From: Halomonas sp.
Lineage (GTDB): Bacteria; Pseudomonadota; Gammaproteobacteria; Pseudomonadales; Halomonadaceae
Direction: 5' to 3'
Assembly (NCBI RefSeq): GCF_007692655.1
Contig: NZ_REBQ01000103.1
Location: forward strand, 1-64,000
DNA: 64,000 nucleotides
The notes beneath the pieces were generated by a model that searched no databases, was not told where the DNA came from, and saw only the letters and a list, made by a program, of their open reading frames with translations. The position numbers and the translations under genes were made by a program. Position 1 is the first letter of the stretch; each line of letters begins with the position of its first letter. Positions 7,850-17,749 of the stretch are shown here, piece by piece.

Positions 7850-9709
7850 GTGTTATTTGTTAAACGTCTGAGCCTATTTCCCTTACTGGTTTTGCTATTC
7901 GGCTGGTTGCCGCTTTCGGCGCAAGCCCAGTGGTTTTCCTCTTCTAGCAATCAGGATGCATTTTTACCGGTAATGGAGGCCTTCCAGCCCAGCGCCTGGC
8001 ACGATGGCGAGACGCTGTTTATCGGCCTGGATATCGCAGATGAATACTACCTATATCGGCACCAGCTGGCCGTTGAAAGCCAAACTGAGGGTGTAGCACT
8101 CGGCGAACCGCACATTCCTCCGGGCACATTCACCAACGATGAATTCATGGGCGATGTTTACATCTTTCGCGATCAGTTGGTATTTGAGGTTCCGCTGGAG
8201 TCTGCCTACGCAGGCCCCTTGAATGTTGAGCTCACGTTTCAAGGCTGTGCCGATGCAGGACTGTGCTACCCGCCGGAACGCACGAGCCTAGAGGCCAGCG
8301 AAACTGAGCCGCCCAGTCAATTTGCTCAATGGGAAGCCGATAACACCGCAACCAATGAAGTGGTCGATGCCACCGCTCCGAGCACCTTCTCTGCCCCGCA
8401 AAGCGAAGATAGTCGCTTCAGTGCCTTGATTAGCGACGCCAGCCTACCTCTTGCTCTGGGGCTGTTTTTTATTGCCGGCCTAGGTCTTACCTTCACGCCC
8501 TGCGTGTTACCGATGATTCCAATTCTTTCATCGATAGTGGTCGGCCAGAATCCCACTCGCCCACGTGCCTTCGTTCTCTCCGCCAGCTATGTGATGGGTA
8601 TGTCCCTCACCTACGCGCTCGTTGGCATGTTAATGGGGTTATTTGGAGCCGGACTTAACCTTCAGGCGCACTTACAGTCAGCCCCTGTATTGATCACGTT
8701 TGCAGCGCTATTCACACTATTTGCGCTCACCATGTTTGGGGCTTTCAATCTCAATTTTTCACCACGCTTCGCTAGCCGCGTTAATGCTTGGCAAGCACGG
8801 GCCCAACGCAGTGGCCCTGGGGGGTTAGCCTTAGCGGGTGCACTTTCGGTGCTAGTGGTTTCGCCCTGTGTCACGGCGCCCTTGGCCGGGGCGTTAGTGT
8901 TTATCTCATCCACGGGTGATGCGGTGATGGGAGGCGCAGTACTGTTTGCACTCGGCTTAGGGATGGGTATTCCCCTACTCCTCGTTGGGACCTTTGGTAC
9001 CACTCTGCTGCCGCGCACCGGCGCTTGGATGAACGGCGTCAAAATAGCGTTTGGGTTACTGCTTCTTGGCGTGGCAATTTGGATGATAGAGCGCCTGGTA
9101 GCGGCCCCTGTTGCCTTGCTGTTATGGGCTGGCCTAGCGATTGGCAGCGCACTGGCTCTGGGCGCATTATCTTTCAATCAGCCTCAGGGCTGGCCCAGGG
9201 CACGCCAGACGCTAGGCCTTATGCTACTGGCCTGGGGCGTCTTACTGGTAATTGGCGCAGCCCAAGGCGGCGGCAATCCACTCCGCCCCCTTGCCATGGC
9301 AACCATTAACCCAACTGGGCAGCAGGCAGAAGCTCTCGACTTTACTGAAGTGGATAGCTTAGCCGCACTAGAGGCAGCCATTGCCCAAGCTGAAAATGCT
9401 GGACAGCCGGTGTTCGTCCATTTCACGGCTGACTGGTGTATCTCATGCAAGCTAATGGAGCGTGATGTCTATCCCGACCCTCTTGTGTCTGCTGCGCTTA
9501 GCGATTACACCCTGATTGCCGCTGATGTAACCCATACCGGCCCACAAAGCCGCGAGCTGCTTGATCAATTCAACCTATTTGGCCCTCCCAGCCTGCTCTT
9601 TTTTAATCAACGTCAGGAAATTCGTGATGCGCGTATCCAGGGTGAAGTCACCGCCAGTCAGTTGCACGAGCACCTTGAATCGCTCAGCCACTGGATCGCC
9701 AACAGTTAA
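7850..9709 (+). CDS. dsbD: Thiol:disulfide interchange protein DsbD
   Basis: DsbD passes electrons from cytoplasmic thioredoxin across the inner membrane to periplasmic DsbC, DsbG and CcmG. The 619-residue protein has a signal peptide ending near SAQA, an N-terminal immunoglobulin-like domain with the CADAGLC cysteine pair, a central eight-helix domain with FTPCVLP and VSPCVTAP (the transmembrane redox cysteines), and a C-terminal thioredoxin domain with WCISCK. The start is GTG at 7850 with AAGGA upstream. In pseudomonads dsbD is followed by aroQ and accB; here aroQ is absent between dsbD and accB. Confidence 0.95.
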   Translation: MLFVKRLSLFPLLVLLFGWLPLSAQAQWFSSSSNQDAFLPVMEAFQPSAWHDGETLFIGLDIADEYYLYRHQLAVESQTEGVALGEPHIPPGTFTNDEFMGDVYIFRDQLVFEVPLESAYAGPLNVELTFQGCADAGLCYPPERTSLEASETEPPSQFAQWEADNTATNEVVDATAPSTFSAPQSEDSRFSALISDASLPLALGLFFIAGLGLTFTPCVLPMIPILSSIVVGQNPTRPRAFVLSASYVMGMSLTYALVGMLMGLFGAGLNLQAHLQSAPVLITFAALFTLFALTMFGAFNLNFSPRFASRVNAWQARAQRSGPGGLALAGALSVLVVSPCVTAPLAGALVFISSTGDAVMGGAVLFALGLGMGIPLLLVGTFGTTLLPRTGAWMNGVKIAFGLLLLGVAIWMIERLVAAPVALLLWAGLAIGSALALGALSFNQPQGWPRARQTLGLMLLAWGVLLVIGAAQGGGNPLRPLAMATINPTGQQAEALDFTEVDSLAALEAAIAQAENAGQPVFVHFTADWCISCKLMERDVYPDPLVSAALSDYTLIAADVTHTGPQSRELLDQFNLFGPPSLLFFNQRQEIRDARIQGEVTASQLHEHLESLSHWIANS

Positions 9710-10052
9710 CGCAAAGCTGCCCAAGCGCGCGTATCCACACTAACCTCGACAGCGCTTTAGGGCGCTCTAGCAGTCTTCTGCCGCGAACATCGTCAAACAG
9801 TTGTTTAAATTTGCGGTAATCGACAGCTTCTGGCTGCTGCTGGACATCCTGGTACTTTTTCGGCAAACTCCGCTACCATATTATCTGAAAACAGCGTTTT
9901 CAAAGGGGAGAACGTCGTAACGTTCGCTAACATGCAGCGTTCTCTCCATTTTTAAATCTGGTTTACTGCGCTTTCTGAGCGCCATTAAGCACTCTTCGCT
10001 CAGTGACTGAGTGTCTTGTGACTACCGTTTATGACATTGATAGGGCTATGCC
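9710..10052. other. 343-base dsbD-accB intergenic region
   Basis: No convincing gene is visible. It should hold the accBC promoter. A 60-codon minus-strand frame overlapping the dsbD end starts with TTG and has no clear ribosome site. GAGAACG (9908-9914) and CGTTCTC (9938-9944) form a seven-pair stem followed shortly by ATTTTT, a possible dsbD terminator or accB leader attenuator. The gap lies where aroQ stands in related genomes. Confidence 0.5.
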
Positions 10053-10505
10053 ATGGATATCCGTAAAGTTAAGAAACTGATCGAACTGCTCGAAGAGTCC
10101 AACATTAGCGAGATCGAAATTCAGGAAGGCGAAGAGTCAGTACGTATTAGCCGCCATCCCAATGGAGCCACTTGGCAGCCACAGCCAATGCCCCAATATG
10201 CGCAGCCCAACTATGCTCCAGCGGCCAGCGCACCCACTCCTGACGCTGAACCGGCAGGCGCCAGCTACCGAGGTGAAGCGGTCAACTCGCCGATGGTGGG
10301 CACTTTCTATCGTAGCCCTGCCCCGGGTGCTAAATCCTTTGTGGAAGTAGGCGATAGCGTTAAGCAAGGTGATACCGTGTGTATCATTGAAGCCATGAAA
10401 ATGATGAACCAGATTGAAGCAGACCGCGACGGCGTGGTGGAAGCCATCCTTGTGGAAGACGGCGAGCCGGTTGAATTCGATCAGCCTATGATCGTTATCG
10501 CTTAA
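10053..10505 (+). CDS. accB: Acetyl-CoA carboxylase biotin carboxyl carrier protein
   Basis: This carries the biotin that shuttles carboxyl groups between AccC and AccAD in the first step of fatty acid synthesis. The 150-residue protein begins [16 protein letters not shown], has a Pro/Ala-rich linker (about 38-70), and ends in a biotinyl domain with EAMKMMNQ, whose Lys116 is the biotinylation site. Length is near E. coli AccB (156). accC follows after 30 bases, the normal co-transcribed arrangement. Growth-linked control of accBC is known in E. coli; nothing specific is visible here beyond a possible leader stem-loop. Confidence 0.97.
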   Translation: MDIRKVKKLIELLEESNISEIEIQEGEESVRISRHPNGATWQPQPMPQYAQPNYAPAASAPTPDAEPAGASYRGEAVNSPMVGTFYRSPAPGAKSFVEVGDSVKQGDTVCIIEAMKMMNQIEADRDGVVEAILVEDGEPVEFDQPMIVIA

Positions 10506-10535
10506 TCTTTCATTTCAACACGGATGGATTCTCTC

Positions 10536-11876
10536 ATGCTGGACAAGGTACTTATCGCGAACCGCGGCGAGATTGCCCTCCGTATCCTACGAGCCTGTAA
10601 AGAACTGGGCATTAAAACCGTAGCGGTACACTCCAAAGCTGATCGTGAACTTATGCACGTTCGCTTAGCAGATGAAGCCGTTTGCATCGGACCGGCATCC
10701 TCTGCGCAATCTTACTTAAATATTCCGGCCCTCATTAGCGCCGCAGAAGTCACTGACTCCACTGCGATTCATCCTGGCTATGGGTTTCTCTCGGAGAATG
10801 CCAATTTTGCCGAGCAGGTAGAACGTTCTGGCTTCACCTTTATTGGCCCCCGCGCTGAGACGATTCGCCTGATGGGTGACAAAGTCAGTGCCATTCAGTC
10901 GATGAAGGAAGCGGGTGTTCCCACTGTTCCAGGCTCAGACGGCCCGTTAGGCGATGATGACGCCACCAATTTAGCCACCGCTCGCCGGATTGGCTACCCC
11001 GTGATTATCAAAGCAGCGTCTGGCGGCGGCGGCCGTGGTATGCGCGTGGTACATACCGAAGGCCACCTGCTGTCAGCGATTACGGTTACTCGCACCGAAG
11101 CACACGCCGCTTTTGGTGACGGCACGGTTTACATGGAAAAATTCCTTGAAAAACCGCGCCACGTTGAAGTTCAGGTGCTTGCTGACGGTCAGGGCAATGC
11201 GATTCATCTTTATGATCGCGACTGCTCGCTACAGCGTCGCCATCAAAAAGTGCTTGAAGAAGCACCGGCGCCTGGCCTCGACCCTGAAGCCCGTGCCCAA
11301 GTACTTGAAGCCTGTCGCCAAGCCTGCATCAAGATTAACTACCGCGGCGCAGGCACCTTCGAGTTCCTGTACGAAGACGGTGAGTATTTCTTCATAGAGA
11401 TGAATACCCGCGTCCAGGTGGAGCACCCGGTCACCGAAATGGTGACCGGCGTGGATATCGTCAAAGAGCAGTTGCGTATCGCCTCTGGCCTGCCGCTGTC
11501 GATTCGCCAAGAAGATGTAAAGCTCTCAGGTCACTCCTTTGAGTGCCGCATCAACGCTGAAGATTCGCGCACCTTTATGCCCTCACCGGGCAAGGTCACC
11601 CTGTACCATTCGCCGGGCGGCCTCGGCGTGCGCATGGATTCACACCTCTACACTGGCTATACCGTTCCGCCCCACTATGACTCGCTGATTGGCAAGCTAA
11701 TCACCTGGGGGGAAGACCGCGAAATAGCCTTGACCCGGATGCGTAATGCACTTGATGAGCTGCTGGTCGAAGGTATTAAAACCAATATCGATCTGCAAAA
11801 AGATCTGGTGCGTGACAGCTACTTCCGCCAGGGCGGCGTCAACATTCACTACCTGGAAAAGAAACTCAGCAGCTAA
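10536..11876 (+). CDS. accC: Acetyl-CoA carboxylase biotin carboxylase subunit
   Basis: AccC uses ATP and bicarbonate to carboxylate biotin on AccB. The 446-residue protein starts [20 protein letters not shown], practically identical to the E. coli N-terminus. It has the ATP-grasp glycine loop ([13 protein letters not shown]), the catalytic region [16 protein letters not shown] and the C-terminal biotin carboxylase domain ECRINAED. An in-frame ATG lies four codons upstream (10524), but the ATG at 10536 matches the family start and has GGATGGA upstream. Probably one operon with accB; a stem-loop follows before prmA. Confidence 0.97.
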   Translation: MLDKVLIANRGEIALRILRACKELGIKTVAVHSKADRELMHVRLADEAVCIGPASSAQSYLNIPALISAAEVTDSTAIHPGYGFLSENANFAEQVERSGFTFIGPRAETIRLMGDKVSAIQSMKEAGVPTVPGSDGPLGDDDATNLATARRIGYPVIIKAASGGGGRGMRVVHTEGHLLSAITVTRTEAHAAFGDGTVYMEKFLEKPRHVEVQVLADGQGNAIHLYDRDCSLQRRHQKVLEEAPAPGLDPEARAQVLEACRQACIKINYRGAGTFEFLYEDGEYFFIEMNTRVQVEHPVTEMVTGVDIVKEQLRIASGLPLSIRQEDVKLSGHSFECRINAEDSRTFMPSPGKVTLYHSPGGLGVRMDSHLYTGYTVPPHYDSLIGKLITWGEDREIALTRMRNALDELLVEGIKTNIDLQKDLVRDSYFRQGGVNIHYLEKKLSS

Positions 11877-11907
11877 GATCGCTCTCCAGCGTTATGTTTG
11901 ATGCCCA

Positions 11908-11938
11908 ACGGGGTGGCCTTTGTCCACCCCGTATTTGT
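11908..11938 (+). terminator. Possible terminator between accC and prmA
   Basis: ACGGGGTGG (11908-11916) pairs with CCACCCCGT (11924-11932), nine pairs, followed by ATTTGT. The U tract is short, so termination may be partial and allow readthrough into prmA. Confidence 0.55.
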
Positions 11939-11965
11939 CTTTAATTCGCCTTGCGGAGACCCACC

Positions 11966-12880
11966 ATGCCCTGGCTTCAACTCAAAACCCATGTTGCCCC
12001 TGAGCAAGCTGAGTTTCTTGAAGAGCTCCTGTTGGATGAGGGAGCCACCGCTATCGGCCTTCAGGATGCCCATGATGATCCGGTATTTGAACCTGAGCGT
12101 GGCACCACACCGCTGTGGGAAGATACTATCCTGACCGGCCTCTACGACGACCTTGAAGGCGTTGAGAGCATGCTGGCACGTATTGAGGCGGCCTGGTCGG
12201 AGAAAATGCCGGACGAGCCCTGCCCGACCATTGAATATGAGCTGCTCGCCGATCGCGACTGGGAACGAGAGTGGATGGATGACTTTACCCCTCTGCGGAT
12301 GGGGCAGCGTCTGTGGATTGTGCCTAGCTGGCACGAACCACCCCACCCCGACGCCGTCAACCTAATCCTGGATCCAGGCCTTGCCTTTGGCACCGGCACA
12401 CACCCTACGACAGCGCTTTGCCTGGAGTGGCTAGATGAACTAGCGGTTGCTGGCCAGCTAGCGCAGCAGAGGGTTCTCGACGTAGGCTGCGGCTCAGGCA
12501 TTCTGGCTATCGCCGCGCTCAAGCTAGGTGCTAGTCATGCTGACGCGTCCGACATTGACCCCCAGGCACTGCAAGCCAGTCGTGACAATGCGCAACGTAA
12601 CGGTATTGCCGAACAGGATTTGAACCTTTATTACCCTGAACAGCTGAGCGATGGTGGCGGGTATCCCATTGTGACGGCCAATATTTTGGCGGGGCCCCTG
12701 GTCGAGCTGGCACCCATGATCGCCGGACACCTGGCTCCGGGTGGGCGAATTGCATTATCCGGCATCTTGGCCAATCAAGCAGATGATGTTTACCAAGCCT
12801 ATACGTTGCAAGGCATCATCATGGAAGAACCGGTCATTCGAGAAGGCTGGGTGAGACTTTCAGGCCAACGCCCGGGTTAA
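11966..12880 (+). CDS. prmA: Ribosomal protein L11 methyltransferase
   Basis: It trimethylates ribosomal protein L11 using S-adenosylmethionine. The 304-residue protein starts MPWLQLKTHV; the N-terminal substrate-binding domain is followed by LDPGLAFGTGTHPTT, the SAM motif VLDVGCGSGILAIAALKLGA and TANILAGPLVELAP (the post-I N-I-L motif). GGAG lies ten bases before ATG 11966; an in-frame ATG five codons earlier has no site. The accC-prmA-dusB-fis order is common in gammaproteobacteria. Confidence 0.95.
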   Translation: MPWLQLKTHVAPEQAEFLEELLLDEGATAIGLQDAHDDPVFEPERGTTPLWEDTILTGLYDDLEGVESMLARIEAAWSEKMPDEPCPTIEYELLADRDWEREWMDDFTPLRMGQRLWIVPSWHEPPHPDAVNLILDPGLAFGTGTHPTTALCLEWLDELAVAGQLAQQRVLDVGCGSGILAIAALKLGASHADASDIDPQALQASRDNAQRNGIAEQDLNLYYPEQLSDGGGYPIVTANILAGPLVELAPMIAGHLAPGGRIALSGILANQADDVYQAYTLQGIIMEEPVIREGWVRLSGQRPG

Positions 12881-12980
12881 AGCAGCAATCGGTCTTCACC
12901 CTGCCGCTGAGTAGGCGTATCATACCCCCCCTTGAAAGCGCCCACTTGGCGCCTGCTCAGCACTCAAACAGTCCAATGCC

Positions 12981-14033
12981 ATGACCTTAACAACGAAACC
13001 TGACACCACTGGACGACTCACCATTGGCCCCTATGTATTACCGAACCAGGTAATGCTCGCGCCCATGGCCGGCGTCACCGACCGCCCTTTCCGTCAGCTA
13101 TGCCGACGTCTAGGAGCCGGCTGGGTGGTGGGCGAGATGGTAACAGCGGATCCCAGCTTATGGCATACCCGCAAATCACAGCTACGCATGGATCATTGCG
13201 GTGAACCCGACCCACGTGTCGTGCAAATCGCCGGCGGAGATGCCAACATGCTTGCTCAGGCGGCGCGCCTAAATGCCGAATTAGGCGCACAGGTGATAGA
13301 TATCAACATGGGCTGCCCGGCCAAGAAAGTCTGCAATAAAGCCGCAGGGTCTGCGCTTATGCGCGATGAAGCGCTGGTTGCTGAGATTCTTGATGCGGTG
13401 GTCGCAGCGGTGGATATCCCGGTGACGTTGAAGATCCGCACTGGCTGGTGCGCAGAATCGAATAATGCCCTGCGCATTGCGCGTCTCGCAGAGTCAGCGG
13501 GCATTCAATCACTCGCAATACATGGCCGACATCGTCAGCAGCGCTATACTGGACAGGCAGAGTACGACACGATTGCCGAGATCAAATCTCGTCTCTCGAT
13601 ACCGGTGATCGCAAACGGCGACATAACAAGTCCTGAAAAAGCCGCCGAAGTACTCGCTTATACAGGCGCTGATGCGGTGATGGTAGGACGTGGCGCCCAA
13701 GGTAATCCGTGGATCTTTCAACAGATCAGCCACTATCTCGAACATGGGAAACGGATAGCGTTGCCGACGCTTATTGAGCGTCATCGTGTGCTCGGCGAGC
13801 ATATTTTGGCGCTGCATGAGTTCTATGGCAGCACGATGGGTGTCCGTATTGCGCGAAAACACGTCGGCTGGTACCTCGGTGATGACCACCGTTTTACTCA
13901 GCTTCAACAACGCGTACTTAAGCAACAGTTTAATGCGCTAGCGCTACCCGAACTGCAATTTGATTGGATCAACGACGTGATGGCTCCTGATGCCCCCGCG
14001 CGCTTGCTAGCCAAAGGAAGCTATGCTGCATGA
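12981..14033 (+). CDS. dusB: tRNA-dihydrouridine synthase B
   Basis: An FMN enzyme that reduces uridine to dihydrouridine in the tRNA D-loop. The 350-residue protein has MLAPMAGVTDRPFR, DINMGCPAKKVCNKAAGSAL with the catalytic Cys, LKIRTGW, IHGRHRQQRYTG and the FMN phosphate loops IANGDI and VMVGRGAQGNPW. The stop overlaps the fis start as ATGA, the classical dusB-fis operon seen in E. coli, which implies translational coupling. Confidence 0.96.
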   Translation: MTLTTKPDTTGRLTIGPYVLPNQVMLAPMAGVTDRPFRQLCRRLGAGWVVGEMVTADPSLWHTRKSQLRMDHCGEPDPRVVQIAGGDANMLAQAARLNAELGAQVIDINMGCPAKKVCNKAAGSALMRDEALVAEILDAVVAAVDIPVTLKIRTGWCAESNNALRIARLAESAGIQSLAIHGRHRQQRYTGQAEYDTIAEIKSRLSIPVIANGDITSPEKAAEVLAYTGADAVMVGRGAQGNPWIFQQISHYLEHGKRIALPTLIERHRVLGEHILALHEFYGSTMGVRIARKHVGWYLGDDHRFTQLQQRVLKQQFNALALPELQFDWINDVMAPDAPARLLAKGSYAA

Positions 14034-14353
14034 CCGAACGCGATCTTTTCTCTAGCGATACCGTCTCACACTTAGCGGGCACACTGGCCGACCCTATCGC
14101 CAGCACCCCTCCACAGCCACTTCGTGAGGCTGTAGAAACGTCCATGCGCCGCTACTTCGAGCATCTCGATGGCAGTCAGGCAACTGACCTGTACGCCATG
14201 GTGATGGCCGAAGTAGAAGCCCCTTTACTTGCTTGCGTTTTGGAACACACCGACGGCAACCAAACCCGGGCTGCAGATGTACTTGGGCTGAACCGTGGCA
14301 CCCTCCGCAAAAAACTAAAGCTTTACGGACTGATTGAAGGTGACGCCCCATAA
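14030..14353 (+). CDS. fis: DNA-binding protein Fis
   Basis: A nucleoid-associated factor that bends DNA and adjusts rRNA and recombination promoters during fast growth. The 107-residue protein has an N-terminal activation arm and a C-terminal helix-turn-helix (ACVLEHTDGNQTRAADVLGL then NRGTLRKKLKLYGL), which matches E. coli Fis closely. It starts inside the dusB stop (ATGA). An intrinsic terminator begins at its stop codon, so the dusB-fis unit ends here. Confidence 0.96.
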   Translation: MTERDLFSSDTVSHLAGTLADPIASTPPQPLREAVETSMRRYFEHLDGSQATDLYAMVMAEVEAPLLACVLEHTDGNQTRAADVLGLNRGTLRKKLKLYGLIEGDAP

Positions 14354-14374
14354 CATTGGGGCGTTGTTGTTTTT
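14344..14374 (+). terminator. Intrinsic terminator of dusB-fis
   Basis: CGCCCCA (14344-14350) pairs with TGGGGCG (14357-14363), followed by the T-rich TTGTTGTTTTT. The first arm overlaps the last fis codons. Confidence 0.7.
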
Positions 14375-14403
14375 AATTCTCGACTCCGCACACGAGCACT
14401 CTC

Positions 14404-16020
14404 ATGGCTGACAATCCTCTTATGGCTGATAACCCCTCCTTGACTGACTTGAGCGCTACCCCCGTTCGCCGCGCCCTGTTAAGCGTTTCTGATAAAACTG
14501 GCATTGTGGAATTCGCCCGTGGTCTAACTGAGCATGGCGTTGAACTACTTTCCACGGGCGGCACCTTTCGCCTGCTGCAGGAAAACGCCATTGCTGTGAA
14601 AGAGGTTTCTGAGCACACCGGCTTCCCGGAGATTATGGATGGCCGAGTCAAGACCCTTCACCCGAAAATTCACGGCGGCATTTTGGCTCGTCGCGGCCAA
14701 GATGATGCGGTAATGGCTGAGAACGACATTACCCCGATCGATATGGTGGTCGTAAACCTCTACCCCTTCGCTGCCACGGTGGCCAAGCCGGACTGTACGC
14801 TAGAAGATGCCATTGAAAATATCGACATTGGCGGCCCGACCATGGTCCGCGCCTGCGCCAAAAATCACGCCTATACGACCATCGTGGTCAATAGCAGTGA
14901 TTACGAACGCGTATTGAGCGAATTGGCAGCCCATGGCGGTAAGGTGAGCAGAGCAACGCGTTTCGATTTAGCCGTGAAAGCGTTTGAACACACCGCTGGG
15001 TATGACGGCGCAATTGCCAACTACTTAGGCCGTAAAGTCAGCTCGGCCGATGAGGCCTTCCCACGCACCTTTAACCTGCAGTTGGATAAAAAGCAGGACA
15101 TGCGTTATGGCGAAAACCCCCATCAGCAGGCGGCTTTTTACATCGACCCCCAGGCCAGCGAACCCAGTGTCGCCACGGCAACAATGCTCCAGGGCAAGCC
15201 GCTCTCATACAATAATGTCGCCGATACCGACGCCGCCTTTGAGTGTGTAAAAGCCTTTAACGAAACCGCCTGCGTCATTGTCAAACACGCCAATCCTTGC
15301 GGCGTGGCCATTGGCGCCACCACCCTGGAAGCTTACCAAAAAGCCTTTGCTACTGACCCTACCAGCGCATTCGGCGGCATTATCGCCTTCAATACGCCGC
15401 TGGACGCAGAGACAGCCCAGGCGATTATTGACCGCCAGTTTGTTGAAGTGATTATTGCTCCCGGTGTCAGTGACGAGGCTGCCACGATCGTGGCGAATAA
15501 GCAGAACGTGCGCCTTTTGGATGTCAGCGCTTTCTGGCCCGGCAATCAGTCGCCAGCGCTGGACTTTAAACGCGTGAATGGCGGCTTGCTGGTGCAAGAA
15601 CGCGATGATGGAATGGTTACCAGCGATGACTTGACCGTGGTGAGCAAACGCGCACCCAGCGAGCAGGAGCTAAACGACCTTGCTTTCGCCTGGCGGGTGG
15701 CTAAGTTTGTTAAATCCAATGCCATTGTGTACGTTAAAAATTCGCAAACGGTGGGCGTCGGTGCAGGTCAAATGAGCCGCGTCTACTCCGCAAAAATTGC
15801 GGGTATAAAGGCGGCCGACGAGGGTCTGTCGGTGCCTGGCTCTGTCATGGCGTCTGATGCATTTTTCCCCTTCCGCGACGGCATCGATGCTGCGGCGGCT
15901 GCGGGCATTACCGCGGTTATCCAACCGGGCGGTTCAATGCGTGATCAGGAAGTTATTGATGCGGCTGACGAAGCCGGCATTGCGATGGTGTTTACCGGCA
16001 TGCGCCATTTCCGTCACTAA
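14404..16020 (+). CDS. purH: Bifunctional AICAR transformylase / IMP cyclohydrolase
   Basis: PurH performs the last two steps of IMP synthesis. The 538-residue protein has an N-terminal cyclohydrolase (MGS-like) domain ([35 protein letters not shown]) and a C-terminal transformylase domain with [22 protein letters not shown] and [11 protein letters not shown]. The first 12 codons form an in-frame near-duplicate (ATGGCTGACAATCCTCTT, then ATGGCTGATAACCCCTCC), giving two possible ATG starts (14404 and 14422). Neither has a clear ribosome site, so the start is unsure. purD, its usual partner, does not follow. Confidence 0.96.
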   Translation: MADNPLMADNPSLTDLSATPVRRALLSVSDKTGIVEFARGLTEHGVELLSTGGTFRLLQENAIAVKEVSEHTGFPEIMDGRVKTLHPKIHGGILARRGQDDAVMAENDITPIDMVVVNLYPFAATVAKPDCTLEDAIENIDIGGPTMVRACAKNHAYTTIVVNSSDYERVLSELAAHGGKVSRATRFDLAVKAFEHTAGYDGAIANYLGRKVSSADEAFPRTFNLQLDKKQDMRYGENPHQQAAFYIDPQASEPSVATATMLQGKPLSYNNVADTDAAFECVKAFNETACVIVKHANPCGVAIGATTLEAYQKAFATDPTSAFGGIIAFNTPLDAETAQAIIDRQFVEVIIAPGVSDEAATIVANKQNVRLLDVSAFWPGNQSPALDFKRVNGGLLVQERDDGMVTSDDLTVVSKRAPSEQELNDLAFAWRVAKFVKSNAIVYVKNSQTVGVGAGQMSRVYSAKIAGIKAADEGLSVPGSVMASDAFFPFRDGIDAAAAAGITAVIQPGGSMRDQEVIDAADEAGIAMVFTGMRHFRH

Positions 16021-16072
16021 GCGCTGCGTTTCGGCATACTCGCTAGCGTGCCTCAGCCTTACTTAATAACAA

Positions 16073-16099
16073 AAAAGTTAAAAACCAAAAGTTAAAAAC
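16073..16099 (+). repeat. 13-base direct repeat downstream of purH
   Basis: AAAAGTTAAAAAC occurs at 16073-16085 and again, unchanged, at 16087-16099, with one base between, just ahead of the purH terminator stem. Confidence 0.6.
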
Positions 16100-16101
16100 A
16101 C

Positions 16102-16154
16102 AAAGCCCCCAACGGCCTGCTCTTACCCAAGAGCACCGTTGAGGGCTTTTTTAT
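16102..16154. terminator. Bidirectional terminator between purH and gabD-like gene
   Basis: AAAGCCCCCAACGG pairs with CCGTTGAGGGCTTT (one mismatch), with a secondary CTCTT/AAGAG hairpin in its loop. It is followed by a T run on the plus strand and has A/T-rich flanks on the minus strand, between convergent genes. Confidence 0.75.
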
Positions 16155-16171
16155 TACCGTTCACCAGCATG

Positions 16172-17629
16172 TTAGCCAAGATCAATACACAGGTACTTGG
16201 TCTCCAGATACTCTTCCAGCCCTTGGTGGCCACCTTCACGACCTAAGCCTGATGCTTTCACCCCACCAAAAGGCGCGGCGGCATTGGATATGATGCCCGT
16301 ATTAATCCCTACCATGCCATACTCCAGCGCCTCGGCTACCCGCCAAACGCGAGAGAGGTCACGGGAGTAGAAATAGGAGGCCAAACCGTATTCGGTATCG
16401 TTGGCCATCTCTATCGCCGTTTCTTCATCGTCGAAGGGAAAAACAGCGGCTAAGGGACCGAACGTCTCTTCATGGGCGACTTTCATTTTATCAGTAGCAA
16501 AACTGATCAGTGTCGGGGTAAAGAAATTACCTCCTAACGGATGCGGATGACCGCCAAGCAGCAGCTCGGCGCCATTATCAATGGCATCCTGTACATGCTC
16601 GCTCACTTTTTTTACCGCGTTATCATCGATTAACGGCCCAATATTGATATTTGGCTTGGTGCCATCGCCCACATAGAGCTCACTGTTCATGGCGACCGCC
16701 AACTTCTCACAGAAGGCGTTAATCACGCTGGACTGTACTAAAAAGCGGTTTGTACAAACACACGTCTGTCCCGCATTCCGGAACTTAGCCGCCATGGCAC
16801 CTTCAACAGCAGCATCGAGATCAGCGTCTTCAAACACGATGAAAGGCGCATTACCGCCTAACTCTAACGAAATTTTCTGAATGTGCTCAGCGGCTTGCGC
16901 CATGAGCTTACGACCCACCTCTGTCGAGCCCGTGAAAGTGATTTTGCGTACTTTGGGCGACTGGGTCATGGCCTGAGCAATTTCGCTGGCATTGCCCGGC
17001 ACCACATTAAACACACCGCGCGGAATGCCCGCCCGCTCAGCCAATAACGCTAGCGCAGTAGCTGAAAATGGCGTTTGGCTAGCAGGCTTGACCACAATCG
17101 TGCAGCCTGCAGCCAAGGCAGCGCCCGCTTTCCGAGTAATCATGGCCGCAGGGAAGTTCCAAGGAGTGATAGCCCCCACCACGCCTACAGGCTGTTTAGT
17201 GACCACGATACGCTGATTGGCTTTTGAGGCAGGGATCGTTTCACCGTAAACCCGCCGCGCTTCTTCTGCAAACCAACGTAAAAAGCTAGCGGCGTAGGCA
17301 ATCTCACCTGCCGCTTCTTTAAGGGGCTTACCCTGCTCGTAGGTCATCAGCATGGCGAGATCCTGTTGATGCTCCAACATCAGATCGTGCCACTTTAATA
17401 ACAAATCTGCCCGCTCCTGAGCGGTAAGCGCCCGCCACGCTGGCAGCGCAGCATCCGCCGCGTCGATTGCTCGCTCAGTTTCAGCTTTACCCAAACGAGG
17501 GATATCACCCACCGCCTCGCCGGTTGCCGGATTCAATACGGTGATCTGTTCACCGCTGTCTGCTGCTACCCAGCTGCCATCAATATAGGCAAATGGGCAA
17601 TACAACTGTGTTTCTTTAAGCGCTTCCAT
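16172..17629 (-). CDS. gabD: NAD(P)+-dependent succinate-semialdehyde dehydrogenase-like aldehyde dehydrogenase
   Basis: It oxidises succinate semialdehyde to succinate, the last step of GABA breakdown. The 485-residue aldehyde dehydrogenase has TPWNFP, KPASQTPFSA, ITFTGSTEVGR, the general-base Glu in LELGGNAPFIVFED and the catalytic Cys in NAGQTCVCTNRF. Length and the CVCTNR context fit GabD. No GABA transaminase or permease is next to it, so the exact semialdehyde (succinic or glutaric) is not settled. CAGGAG is present about eight bases before the ATG. Confidence 0.85.
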   Translation of the reverse strand: MEALKETQLYCPFAYIDGSWVAADSGEQITVLNPATGEAVGDIPRLGKAETERAIDAADAALPAWRALTAQERADLLLKWHDLMLEHQQDLAMLMTYEQGKPLKEAAGEIAYAASFLRWFAEEARRVYGETIPASKANQRIVVTKQPVGVVGAITPWNFPAAMITRKAGAALAAGCTIVVKPASQTPFSATALALLAERAGIPRGVFNVVPGNASEIAQAMTQSPKVRKITFTGSTEVGRKLMAQAAEHIQKISLELGGNAPFIVFEDADLDAAVEGAMAAKFRNAGQTCVCTNRFLVQSSVINAFCEKLAVAMNSELYVGDGTKPNINIGPLIDDNAVKKVSEHVQDAIDNGAELLLGGHPHPLGGNFFTPTLISFATDKMKVAHEETFGPLAAVFPFDDEETAIEMANDTEYGLASYFYSRDLSRVWRVAEALEYGMVGINTGIISNAAAPFGGVKASGLGREGGHQGLEEYLETKYLCIDLG

Positions 17630-17749
17630 GACAGGCTCCTGACCAAAAATGGTGGCCTTACAGGTTCATTAACATCTCCATGCTAAGACGAAACACCGCT
17701 TTAGACCAAGTCTGTGACAAGCATTATTCACCTACGACCAACAGCCGAC

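Noticed and set aside
8662-9177. 171-codon antisense frame inside dsbD
   Set aside because: A by-product of dsbD codon use; no motif and no ribosome site.
9684-9866. 60-codon minus-strand frame between dsbD and accB
   Set aside because: It would start with TTG without a clear ribosome site, overlaps the dsbD end and matches no family I know.
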